The notes under the pieces: generated by a model
The model's input: only the letters and a program-made list of their open reading frames with translations
The model's database searches: none
Told to the model about the DNA's origin: nothing
Source of the DNA: a virus
Virus record (IMG/VR): IMGVR_UViG_3300017776_000012
Span: 1 to 60,954 of that record
Direction: 5' to 3' (one strand)
Length of the DNA stretch: 60,954 nt
Shown: piece after piece, positions 34,796 to 42,342 of the stretch
Position numbering within the stretch: the stretch's first letter is position 1
How the letters are laid out: every line of letters starts with the position of its first letter
Made by a program: the position numbers and the translations under genes

Positions 34796-35584
34796 CTACC
34801 ACGGCATCTTATGCGTAATAGCCTTAGTTTCCTTGTCGTATTCTTCAGGCCTAAGCAAATGAAGAGAGATGAATTGAGAATCTAAATAGTCATCAGGATC
34901 AGTAAACCCTGCTGCCATTGCGTTCTTTTTCTTCTCTTCATATTTAGGTTTAACGTTGTTCCAAGCATCTCTATTTTCCTGTCTGATCTCTTTAACCTTA
35001 TCTTCAATAGATAAAGAGCCGCTTAAAACCTTTTTAGCCCAAGCTGGGCCTCGTCCAAAGATACCCCAGATATTATCCGAGGAATCTCCTGACACTAACT
35101 GGGTCAATTCGTTTAGTTCTGCTTCTTCTTTGCTGACATAAACTGGTTCATCTTCTTTTCGAGGATTCCAATGCCAACCAGCAACAGTTCTAAAGTCTTT
35201 ATCAACACCAATAGAAGTCCAAAGCCCATTAGAAACGAGCATGGAGACGATATCATCGGCTTCCAGTCGATCAATTGCAACGCTTTTCTCCACAGAATCT
35301 GAGGCTGTAGCGTAAGCACACGCATCACCTAAGAATACTGGTTTTGGTTTGTTGTTTCTGTTATTCTTATACAAAGGCCAAAAAGCCTTACGGAAGTTAT
35401 CTTCACGACTGCATGAGAATGCAATGTATGTAGTCTCAAAGTTAGAGGATAAGTCTTTTAAGTCGTACTCAATGCGATCCTCTAAATAATCGTAGCCCTC
35501 ATTATCTGCATAGCATGCAGCAGTGTAGGCTAACCAATCTCCGTCAATTATGCATTTCGTCGGAGTCGTCTTCGTCTGGGTCAT
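34796..35584 (-). CDS. 5'-3' exonuclease / flap endonuclease-like (T7 gp6 role), 262 aa
   Basis: The protein has IIDGDWLAYTAACY at the start (metal-binding aspartate), a central RLEADDIVSMLVS and VSGDSSDNIWGIFGRGPAWA, the helix-hairpin-helix and acidic motifs of the FEN/5'-nuclease family. It would remove RNA primers and degrade host DNA, as T7 gp6 does. I use the ATG at 35584; the frame opens six codons earlier. It overlaps the kinase gene by 41 bp. Confidence 0.85.
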   Translation of the reverse strand: MTQTKTTPTKCIIDGDWLAYTAACYADNEGYDYLEDRIEYDLKDLSSNFETTYIAFSCSREDNFRKAFWPLYKNNRNNKPKPVFLGDACAYATASDSVEKSVAIDRLEADDIVSMLVSNGLWTSIGVDKDFRTVAGWHWNPRKEDEPVYVSKEEAELNELTQLVSGDSSDNIWGIFGRGPAWAKKVLSGSLSIEDKVKEIRQENRDAWNNVKPKYEEKKKNAMAAGFTDPDDYLDSQFISLHLLRPEEYDKETKAITHKMPW

Positions 35585-36371
35585 AGAAATCCAATCCTTC
35601 ATTAGTTAGAAAATCATCATTATTTTTATCAAACAGATCTCGAAGTGCAGTGTGAATCTGTCTCAACAGCTCTTCTTTTTCTTCTTCTGTTAAGTCATCT
35701 AAGTATACCTCTTCTTTATCTACTGAGGCTACAACTTTGAGTCCTAAAACAAAAGGTGCAACCAGTTTAACTAGCTGCTCAAGATCTTCTAAGGAAGTCT
35801 CGTTTGTCATCCAATACATGTCATGTTGCACTGGACCTTCCCAAGGCATCTTTACGTTAAAGAATCGTTCGATACGATGCTGTACGCCTTGAGTCTTGTC
35901 AAGAGACTTAGCTAGCTTTTCTGATTCGTGGTTTCTCCACCTTGCTTTGGGGTAAGGCAATCGTTCTCCAGCACAGATATGCATAAGCTGCCCACCTTGT
36001 TTTAGGATCATGTCTACCTCGTTCTGATACCGAACATCGTCAATGATAATAATACGTTCCCAGTACTTCTCATTACATTCAATATCAAGGTTTTCATTAT
36101 CAATAGCTGTAAGAATCTTCATTTGTGCCTCATCCAAGAAAAAGCTAGGATCTCCGGAACGTTTCTCTGCTCCAAACTTTTGGCAAAACTTTCTGTATTT
36201 TACGTGATCTTTTTCTTTTGTAAGCCCTTGCTCCTTTGCTGCATCTTTGATAGGATCAGCAAAAGAAACAAGCTCAGGTACAAACCCCTTAGAAAAGGCA
36301 ATAGCCATGAGCTGTCTAGCCACATGAGTCTTACCTGCTCTTGCTTGTCCTGTTAGTCCGATTAATCTCAT
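35544..36371 (-). CDS. Deoxynucleoside monophosphate kinase, 275 aa
   Basis: The Walker A loop GQARAGKT stands at residues 8-15. The KFGAEKRSGDPSFF and IIIDDVRYQNEVDMI segments are the typical middle of phage dNMP kinases related to T4 gp1 and T5 dnk. The enzyme phosphorylates dNMPs released from host DNA for reuse. The C-terminal 70 residues are acidic and low in order, not typical of the family. It is coupled to the DUF4406 gene by ATGA. Confidence 0.85.
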   Translation of the reverse strand: MRLIGLTGQARAGKTHVARQLMAIAFSKGFVPELVSFADPIKDAAKEQGLTKEKDHVKYRKFCQKFGAEKRSGDPSFFLDEAQMKILTAIDNENLDIECNEKYWERIIIIDDVRYQNEVDMILKQGGQLMHICAGERLPYPKARWRNHESEKLAKSLDKTQGVQHRIERFFNVKMPWEGPVQHDMYWMTNETSLEDLEQLVKLVAPFVLGLKVVASVDKEEVYLDDLTEEEKEELLRQIHTALRDLFDKNNDDFLTNEGLDFYDPDEDDSDEMHN

Positions 36372-36703
36372 ATTTCAATTCCACATAAAGGGATCTCATA
36401 GTAAATTGAGATACCTAATTCTTTAGCATATGCCCATTCCCAGTTAGCACCGGGGCTATTTTCATAACCAGACATCATGTATATTGCGTCTACAGTCTTG
36501 AGTGCTTTTAAATCTCTACGAGCTGCCTTCATGTAGTCTTCCCGTGTGAACTCTACGTCAGGCTTTAAGCCCTCTTTTAAGTCCATCTCACAAGGATTAA
36601 TGACTTCCCATCGTGCTGCTTCTAGTTCTTCTTGCTTACGAAGAAAAGCACCATAGTTATTATCAGGATGGCCCGACATAGGGCCTGCTATATAAATCTT
36701 CAT
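36368..36703 (-). CDS. DUF4406-like (nucleoside 2-deoxyribosyltransferase-fold) protein, 111 aa
   Basis: MKIYIAGPMSGHPDNNYGAF opens the protein, and WEVINPCEMD, YMKAARRDLKAL and SPGANWEWAYAKELGI follow in the right order. This is the DUF4406 pattern, related to nucleoside deoxyribosyltransferases. A role in nucleotide salvage or in host nucleotide signalling is possible. The ATG at 36703 overlaps the DNA polymerase stop as TAATG, with GGAG eight bases upstream. Confidence 0.85.
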   Translation of the reverse strand: MKIYIAGPMSGHPDNNYGAFLRKQEELEAARWEVINPCEMDLKEGLKPDVEFTREDYMKAARRDLKALKTVDAIYMMSGYENSPGANWEWAYAKELGISIYYEIPLCGIEI

Positions 36704-38514
36704 TAGTGACACTCCGACCAGTTTTTACCGATAGTTGCTTCTGCTGCAATAGGCATACGAATATTCAACAGTTTACCAGCTTCCTCAGCTGCGTCAACCA
36801 GAATATTAGACACTTCTTCAGCATATTTCTCTTGACACTCCCACTGCATTTCGTCATGGATAAAGCCAATCTGATATGCTGGGAGTCCCGCTTCTTGAAT
36901 CATACGATTAGCAGTAATGCACCACATCTTAGATACAATAGCACCTGCACCCTGAAGCAGCACATTTAGTGCCTTATGTACAGAGCGGACAGGCGTTACC
37001 CTACCATCAAGTAGTTTAATATTACCTTGCCTACCGGCTTGGGTAGTAACATTATCTATAAGCTTCTTAAGTGCTGGGATATTCTCAAAGAAACGATTCT
37101 TCATCTGACCACCCTGTTTAGAGGAGCCGTCAATGATAGAGCCGATCTTTGTATTGCCTGCACCATAGATCAAGGCATAGATAAAGACCTTAGCTTGGTT
37201 TCTTGTTTGAAGACCTGCAGCTTTCTGGTTCATAGTATGAATATCATCATTAAGAATAATATGAGCATACTGACCACCATCGTTAGGATGCATGTAATGT
37301 GCGAGGCACCTAAGCTCTAGACCAGATAGGTCTGAACCCACTTGTACCATACCTGGGCTAGGGCCCCATAGGGAGCGAGCCTCTTTGTTACTAGACACTT
37401 GCTGAATGTTAGGTTGGCTTGCACTGGTTCTACCAGTAACTGTACCTAATGTATTCAGAGAGCCATGTATTCTATTGTCCCTAGAATACTGAGCCCTAAG
37501 ATTCCAATCTTCTACTTGACCCCGAAGCTTATCTAAGTCTCGATACTCAAGCAGTAACTTGGCTTCTGGAAAATCTAGTTCCTTAAGTACCTGCACATCA
37601 CATACAGGGTTTCCAGTTTCAGGATTGTACTTGGGTTCCCAAGTGTACTTCTCCTTAAATCTCTCTACAATCTGTTGAGAGCTACCGGGATTAAAGGGAA
37701 TAAGCTTAAACTTATTAGGACCTTTAACCAAGCGTTCCTTGATAACGCTAGAACCCTTGCCCTTGACCTCTCCTTTTGTCAAGTACTGCAGGTTGGTTTC
37801 AGGATCTACGTAGTATGCTACAGACTTAAGGTACTCTTTCTTGTCAGGAAAGATTTTACGAAGGTCATCTTCAATGCCTCGCTTGTCTGAGAGCAGCTTG
37901 AATAAGATTTGCTCACCTAACTTAAAGTTGTACCACCAGCCTCTGCCGGTTTGGCCTGCAATGATCTTAGCAAAAGCATGCTCAAACTTCATCACATTTG
38001 CAGGAACATGCTTACACTTTTCAGTTAACACATTAAATAAATCTGCATTTGTTTTTACATCTTGTATGCAATACTTAAGCATAGATGCATTGAAGTCTTC
38101 CCACGATCCTTCATACTCTGATTTCTGATTATCTAATCCAAAAGCTTGGGACAATGCCTTGAGGCCATAGCCCTTTGCTTCATTGGTTTGCCTATCAGGA
38201 TACAAAAGCATAGCCATAAGCATTGTATCTATAACCTTCTTGTCCTCTAGGACTTCAGCATTGTGAAGTCTTTTGAGGACAGGAAGATCATAGTTGATGA
38301 TATTGTGACCAATTAACACATCTCCTGTGGCTAGGAAATCAATACCATCTTGAATCTGATGAGGATAGAAAACATGCTCAGCCCTTGTATTTAAATCTAT
38401 AACTACAAGGCAGTGAACAGTAGTGCATTCAGTAAACACCTGACCTTTTTGATTAATCTTTAGTTCATTGTAGCCGTTTGTTTCGATGTCAAAGACAAAG
38501 ACTTTTTGTTTCAT
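36703..38514 (-). CDS. Family A DNA polymerase with 3'-5' exonuclease (T7 gp5-like), 603 aa
   Basis: The exonuclease domain begins VFVFDIETNGYNEL (D9, E11). The polymerase domain has the T7-type motif A GSDLSGLELRCLAHYM, motif B RNQAKVFIYALIYGAG and motif C IGFIHDEMQWEC. It is about 100 aa shorter than T7 gp5 (704). The residue at the position of E. coli Pol I F762 is tyrosine, as in T7. No obvious thioredoxin-binding insert was noticed. The ATG overlaps the stop of the 52-aa gene by ATGA. It copies the phage genome together with the primase-helicase. Confidence 0.95.
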   Translation of the reverse strand: MKQKVFVFDIETNGYNELKINQKGQVFTECTTVHCLVVIDLNTRAEHVFYPHQIQDGIDFLATGDVLIGHNIINYDLPVLKRLHNAEVLEDKKVIDTMLMAMLLYPDRQTNEAKGYGLKALSQAFGLDNQKSEYEGSWEDFNASMLKYCIQDVKTNADLFNVLTEKCKHVPANVMKFEHAFAKIIAGQTGRGWWYNFKLGEQILFKLLSDKRGIEDDLRKIFPDKKEYLKSVAYYVDPETNLQYLTKGEVKGKGSSVIKERLVKGPNKFKLIPFNPGSSQQIVERFKEKYTWEPKYNPETGNPVCDVQVLKELDFPEAKLLLEYRDLDKLRGQVEDWNLRAQYSRDNRIHGSLNTLGTVTGRTSASQPNIQQVSSNKEARSLWGPSPGMVQVGSDLSGLELRCLAHYMHPNDGGQYAHIILNDDIHTMNQKAAGLQTRNQAKVFIYALIYGAGNTKIGSIIDGSSKQGGQMKNRFFENIPALKKLIDNVTTQAGRQGNIKLLDGRVTPVRSVHKALNVLLQGAGAIVSKMWCITANRMIQEAGLPAYQIGFIHDEMQWECQEKYAEEVSNILVDAAEEAGKLLNIRMPIAAEATIGKNWSECH

Positions 38515-38669
38515 ATCTTCTCATGTTCTTTTAGAGTGTTCATAATCCATGTGAATGCTGCCTTCAGGTCTCGTGTAAGAAAAGACTTACGATCAGGGTG
38601 AGTTAGAATTAACCTTAAGATCTGCATAAAGCCCATAGATACTTCATAAGTAAATTTAGGTTTAGGCAC
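38511..38669 (-). CDS. Small helical protein between helicase and DNA polymerase, 52 aa, GTG start
   Basis: A GTG at 38669 (GGAG seven bases upstream, inside the helicase end) opens a frame reading PKPKFTYEVSMGFMQILRLI and ending TLKEHEKI. It overlaps the helicase stop and the polymerase ATG (ATGA), so it fits exactly between them. No domain was recognised. A replication accessory is an easy guess from context. Confidence 0.7.
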   Translation of the reverse strand: MPKPKFTYEVSMGFMQILRLILTHPDRKSFLTRDLKAAFTWIMNTLKEHEKI

Positions 38670-40371
38670 TGGCAAACTCCGGCACTCCTCCTACGAACGT
38701 AGGATCTACTTCTTCCAGCCGATTAGTATTATGGCTGTAGAACAGACCTGTAGCAACTCCAGCCCTACCTGTCAAACGATTCTTAAGAACACGAACAACA
38801 GTAGTGTTGGCTTCATCATGGTTACTTGCTTGGCGATTACGTTCCAAACCAATAACGGTATTAGGAACGGATGAAAGAGAGCCTGAGCCACGAAGGTCTT
38901 GCAAGGTAATGCGAGAGCCTTCTTCGTAGGGCTTGTCAGTCTTCTTCAATTGTGAGATAATATCAACATGAACACCTGTCCTCACACAGAGGGAACGAAT
39001 ACCCTTCATAAGAGTATCGATCAGTAAGCGTTCGCTATTATTATCTTCTGAGGCCATCATAGCGGTAGCTGCCGCAGTAATGTGGTCAAGAACAATAACC
39101 TTGACTCCCAAGCTGGCAGCCATAAATTCCATTCTTTGCAAGAGATTTTGCATAGCGTTGTGACCTTCATGATCATAAACATAGAACCCTGTCTCCGATA
39201 GCCATTTCTTAGCACCCATATACTCATCTTCTGAGTAGTCATTGCACACAGTGTAATCAACACGTTCAACACCCATGTTTTCTCTAAGATCATTCATGGT
39301 ATTGGCTGCTCGAATAGATCGAATAGGTTTATTAATATGAAGAGAAACAATATCATCCACAGTCTCCTGCGGTGTCTCCTCTAGCATAATAGCACCCACA
39401 CTACGATTCTCATTCAAGTGGGAGTAGATTAGCTCACGCACAATGGTACTCTTGCCTGAGCCTGTACCTGATGTCCAGAGCGTAATCTCACCGCTACGCT
39501 GACCGATAAGAAACTCATTGAGTCCGGGCCAAGGAATAGACCACACTTCAGTGTTGGTATTATTATCAGCAATAACATTACTGACGTGCAAGATTTCGTC
39601 TGGGCTGTATAGCTGGGCTTCCCAGATAGCATTGATAAGACTCTTGGTTTCTCCAGCAAGCAGGTGCTCATTGGGATCCTTAAGCATGATCTTAGCAATC
39701 TTAGCTTTGCCCGGAGGCAAGACATCTGCAACAGCCTTGGCTGCTTCACGTCCTGCATCGTCGTTGTCAAAGAGTAAGACTACTTCTTCATACGATGCAA
39801 CAAAATCATAGTTGTTCTTAATGTCTCGTACAGCACTGGCTGCACCGTTAGGTAGAGAGACAACTGGCCACTTGTTCTCCATGAGCTGAGACACTGTAAG
39901 ACAGTCAATCTCGCCTTCTGTGATAACAAGTCGTTTACCGTTCATCTTGAATAGACCTTGACCAAAGAGCTCAGGGTTACGACTGTTGCCTACCCACTTG
40001 AAGTCCTTTGTGTCATTCTTACGTAGCTTCTGAGCAATGAGAGTTCCATCCTTGAAAGCATTCCAGAATTGGAAATCTTGCTCACCCACCTTAGCACACT
40101 TGTAGCCATAGAGCCTACAAGTCTTCACGTTAATCTGTCTATCTTCTAGATCAGTATAGTATCCATTGTATGGATTCCAGTTGCCTTCTACCTTAACAGC
40201 TTTCTTGACATAAGAACCGCTGGCGTTTTCATGATAACCGCAAGCAAAGCAGTGAGCATGACCGTCATTATACCTAGCAAGGTTGTCACAGGATGTGTCC
40301 TTGCCTTGACGATTGCATTCAGGGCATTGTTCCCTGTCTACAACAAAAGTAATTTCTTCTTCGTTTTTCAT
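38662..40371 (-). CDS. DNA primase-helicase (T7 gp4-like), 569 aa
   Basis: Order of parts: a zinc-binding start with CPEC at 16-19 and CFAC at 41-44; a TOPRIM primase core with LVITEGEIDCLTV (E152) and VVLLFDNDDAGRE (D202, D204); and a RecA-type helicase with Walker A GTGSGKST at about 302-309 and GVKVIVLDHITAA as the B strand. Length equals T7 gp4 (566). It unwinds DNA at the fork and lays RNA primers. Confidence 0.95.
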   Translation of the reverse strand: MKNEEEITFVVDREQCPECNRQGKDTSCDNLARYNDGHAHCFACGYHENASGSYVKKAVKVEGNWNPYNGYYTDLEDRQINVKTCRLYGYKCAKVGEQDFQFWNAFKDGTLIAQKLRKNDTKDFKWVGNSRNPELFGQGLFKMNGKRLVITEGEIDCLTVSQLMENKWPVVSLPNGAASAVRDIKNNYDFVASYEEVVLLFDNDDAGREAAKAVADVLPPGKAKIAKIMLKDPNEHLLAGETKSLINAIWEAQLYSPDEILHVSNVIADNNTNTEVWSIPWPGLNEFLIGQRSGEITLWTSGTGSGKSTIVRELIYSHLNENRSVGAIMLEETPQETVDDIVSLHINKPIRSIRAANTMNDLRENMGVERVDYTVCNDYSEDEYMGAKKWLSETGFYVYDHEGHNAMQNLLQRMEFMAASLGVKVIVLDHITAAATAMMASEDNNSERLLIDTLMKGIRSLCVRTGVHVDIISQLKKTDKPYEEGSRITLQDLRGSGSLSSVPNTVIGLERNRQASNHDEANTTVVRVLKNRLTGRAGVATGLFYSHNTNRLEEVDPTFVGGVPEFASA

Positions 40372-40381
40372 AATTCTCCGA

Positions 40382-40415
40382 TAAAAAAATCCCCTTCCAT
40401 TGCTGAAAGGGGATC
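40382..40415 (-). terminator. Rho-independent terminator between resolvase and primase-helicase genes
   Basis: Minus strand: arms ATCCCCTT (40407-40414) and AAGGGGAT (40389-40396) with a 10-base loop, then TTTTTT. It directly follows the resolvase stop and precedes the helicase ribosome site, splitting the replication operon. Confidence 0.85.
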
Positions 40416-40418
40416 TCG

Positions 40419-40763
40419 TTAATCTACTGGTTCTTGCGATAAGCCGGTTAGCTTAAATGATATGTATTCCTTGCTCTTCTCCGTCTTAACCTTAGTAACT
40501 TCAAGATAGTATATTCTATTATCGTTAAAGCCATAATGTTTTTGTAAGACATCTATGAAGGGCTTGAGGCAGTTGTCAATGTCAGAAGCTCTATTACTGT
40601 ACCCAACCCGGATACGCAAGGACAGAGGACCTGTCCTTGGTATCCTGAGCTTTGGGAGCATTTTGGGTAACTTAATTTCATAGTTTCTGTACTTAGCAGA
40701 CTTGCGTTTTCTGCCCATGAATGCTTCATTCATACTAAGCGGCTTGATAGCCAGCTTATGCAT
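40419..40763 (-). CDS. RusA-like Holliday junction resolvase, 114 aa
   Basis: The segment RIRVGYSNRASDIDNCLKPF (about 64-83), then IDVLQKHYG and NDNRIYYLEVTKV, is the core of the RusA family, where the aspartates of D-x-D-N bind metal. It cuts branched replication intermediates before packaging. T7 uses the unrelated gp3 for this, so the gene is a functional replacement. The length is normal. The ATG at 40763 lies just after the SSB stop; an ATG at 40733 is an alternative. Confidence 0.88.
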   Translation of the reverse strand: MHKLAIKPLSMNEAFMGRKRKSAKYRNYEIKLPKMLPKLRIPRTGPLSLRIRVGYSNRASDIDNCLKPFIDVLQKHYGFNDNRIYYLEVTKVKTEKSKEYISFKLTGLSQEPVD

Positions 40764-40766
40764 TCA

Positions 40767-41303
40767 TTAGAATGGCATGTCCGCGCCCTCTTCGGGCTCT
40801 GCTTCCTCAGTCATTGCGGCAGCAACCTTCTCCGAAACATAACCGCCTTCGACCTTATCGAAGCCGCTGCTCGCAGAACCTTGCTCGTTCTTTTCAATAA
40901 TTTGAACACCATCAAGATAGAGAGACATGCTGTTATCTCTTTCAAGAAGTGCTGGAACCAAACGCAAACGAACTACATCCCCACCAAAGGGAGTATCAGT
41001 AGTCTTTGTGTTTTGCGAGTCAAAGCATGGGAACATAGATGCACTAGGGTTATCCTTAGCGTACTGACTGTTCTTAACTTTGAGCAATTTGACTCCATCC
41101 CGTTCAGACACACCATTGACCTTAGATACCTTAGCGAAGTTGCATTTCTTTGCAGCATCGTTAATAAGGGTATTAAGTTCTTCTGTCAGTTCAACAGTAA
41201 TGTTATGGTTTGGATTACCAAACTTAACATCAGGCTTGTGTAAGTGGGCCCAAGTAACCGTGGCGTTAGGTGTAACAAAAGACTTTCCGTATTTGTTAGC
41301 CAT
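40767..41303 (-). CDS. Single-stranded DNA-binding protein (T7 gp2.5 role), 178 aa
   Basis: The protein is basic and aromatic in its first two thirds (VTPNATVTWAHLHKPDVKFG near residues 10-29) and ends in an acidic tail, EEAEPEEGADMPF, with the terminal phenylalanine that phage and bacterial SSBs use to bind partners. Its place before the resolvase and primase-helicase fits T7 gp2.5. Confidence 0.85.
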   Translation of the reverse strand: MANKYGKSFVTPNATVTWAHLHKPDVKFGNPNHNITVELTEELNTLINDAAKKCNFAKVSKVNGVSERDGVKLLKVKNSQYAKDNPSASMFPCFDSQNTKTTDTPFGGDVVRLRLVPALLERDNSMSLYLDGVQIIEKNEQGSASSGFDKVEGGYVSEKVAAAMTEEAEPEEGADMPF

Positions 41304-41403
41304 AAATAATCTCCTTCAGTAGAAAACAATTGAGTAGTATTATAGTGAAAGGTACTCCCAATGTGAGAGCATAATAACTTAATTTCTGTAAAATTTCTTT
41401 CAT
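41296..41403 (-). CDS. Tiny single-pass membrane peptide, 35 aa
   Basis: The frame starts MKEILQKLSYYALTLGVPFT and has a hydrophobic stretch (about 12-28) ending before LLKEIIYG. It is linked at both ends: ATGA with the phosphoesterase stop and overlap with the SSB ATG. Function is unknown. The tight fit supports translation. Confidence 0.6.
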   Translation of the reverse strand: MKEILQKLSYYALTLGVPFTIILLNCFLLKEIIYG

Positions 41404-42080
41404 AACGGCATAGGCTCAAATACAGCGAGCTCTCCGTCTATAACTACTCCGCACCCAAGAATGGGTTTCTGATTAAACTTTTTGCCATAGTTCATTGCAG
41501 CAGACTTTACATCAATACCACAACCAACTTGCATACCGAAGCATCTAAAGCGTTCATTATTATAGAACTCTACTCCGGCTTGACTGTGAAAGTGTCCTTG
41601 CACAATCGAAGAGAACTGAGCTTTTGCATTATTAAAAGCTACATTTCTCTGTCCACTAGAACCTCTGTCACCGTGTTGATACATAACGTCATCAATAACC
41701 TTACTACCAAAACGTGGAATAACTTCCCAACCTTGGACACCCCATATATCTGCGTATGATTTTAGTACGCTTAGAGGTAGACCGCAGTCTTGAGCATGCC
41801 GTTCTGTTAGGGCATCATGATTACCTACGAACCATGTAACATCAGGTCCTAATTCTGCGTATAACATTTGAACTTGTTCATACGCTTTACGATATTCTAA
41901 TTCACTGTTTTTAAGACTTGGAGCCTTAGGATGATAAGAGATACTTGCCCAATCGACAAGATCTCCAATGTGAACTACCGTGTCACACGACCATTCATCT
42001 CTCACATCGGCAAGAAACTGAACATATGTAGGGTGCATGACAGGAGCATGTGTATCTCCTACAACCAAAACTCTACTCAT
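41400..42080 (-). CDS. Calcineurin-like metallophosphoesterase, 226 aa
   Basis: All family motifs are visible in order: VVGDTHAPV, HIGDLVDW, FVGNHDALTERH, QHGDRG and VQGHFHSQAG. The enzyme hydrolyses phosphomonoesters or diesters with two metal ions; the substrate is not visible. Start at 42080 is supported by AAAGGAG. Phages of several groups carry such genes among replication genes. It overlaps the 87-aa gene upstream. Confidence 0.88.
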   Translation of the reverse strand: MSRVLVVGDTHAPVMHPTYVQFLADVRDEWSCDTVVHIGDLVDWASISYHPKAPSLKNSELEYRKAYEQVQMLYAELGPDVTWFVGNHDALTERHAQDCGLPLSVLKSYADIWGVQGWEVIPRFGSKVIDDVMYQHGDRGSSGQRNVAFNNAKAQFSSIVQGHFHSQAGVEFYNNERFRCFGMQVGCGIDVKSAAMNYGKKFNQKPILGCGVVIDGELAVFEPMPL

Positions 42081-42336
42081 TTTTTGTCTCCTTTGGTTTA
42101 ATACCATGAACAATGTAACGCCACTCTTCTAGTGTAATTTCATTTCTTGTGTACGCCTCATTAGCTTCCACGGCATCTCTATACTTTTTAGTATGAATCC
42201 GACTTGCAGAAACATGATCCCCTTTGCCCGCACTTAGTTTGCGACCTTGGGAATCCCATTTATCTAAGTCAGCATTGACCCCGCCTAGTTGACGAGCGTC
42301 TTCATTACCTCTTCTAACAAAGGTATCTTTACCCAT
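42073..42336 (-). CDS. Hypothetical protein after the RNA polymerase, 87 aa
   Basis: A charged soluble protein with GKDTFVRRGNEDARQLGG at the start and a helical YRDAVEANEAYTRNEITLEEW segment. It lies 6 bp after the RNA polymerase stop and overlaps the phosphoesterase start. No domain was recognised. Confidence 0.75.
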   Translation of the reverse strand: MGKDTFVRRGNEDARQLGGVNADLDKWDSQGRKLSAGKGDHVSASRIHTKKYRDAVEANEAYTRNEITLEEWRYIVHGIKPKETKNE

Positions 42337-42342
42337 ATTACC

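Noticed and set aside
35113-39293. Extra frames of 70-115 aa on either strand across the replication genes
   Set aside because: They are shadows of well-identified enzymes, without ribosome sites or plausible products.
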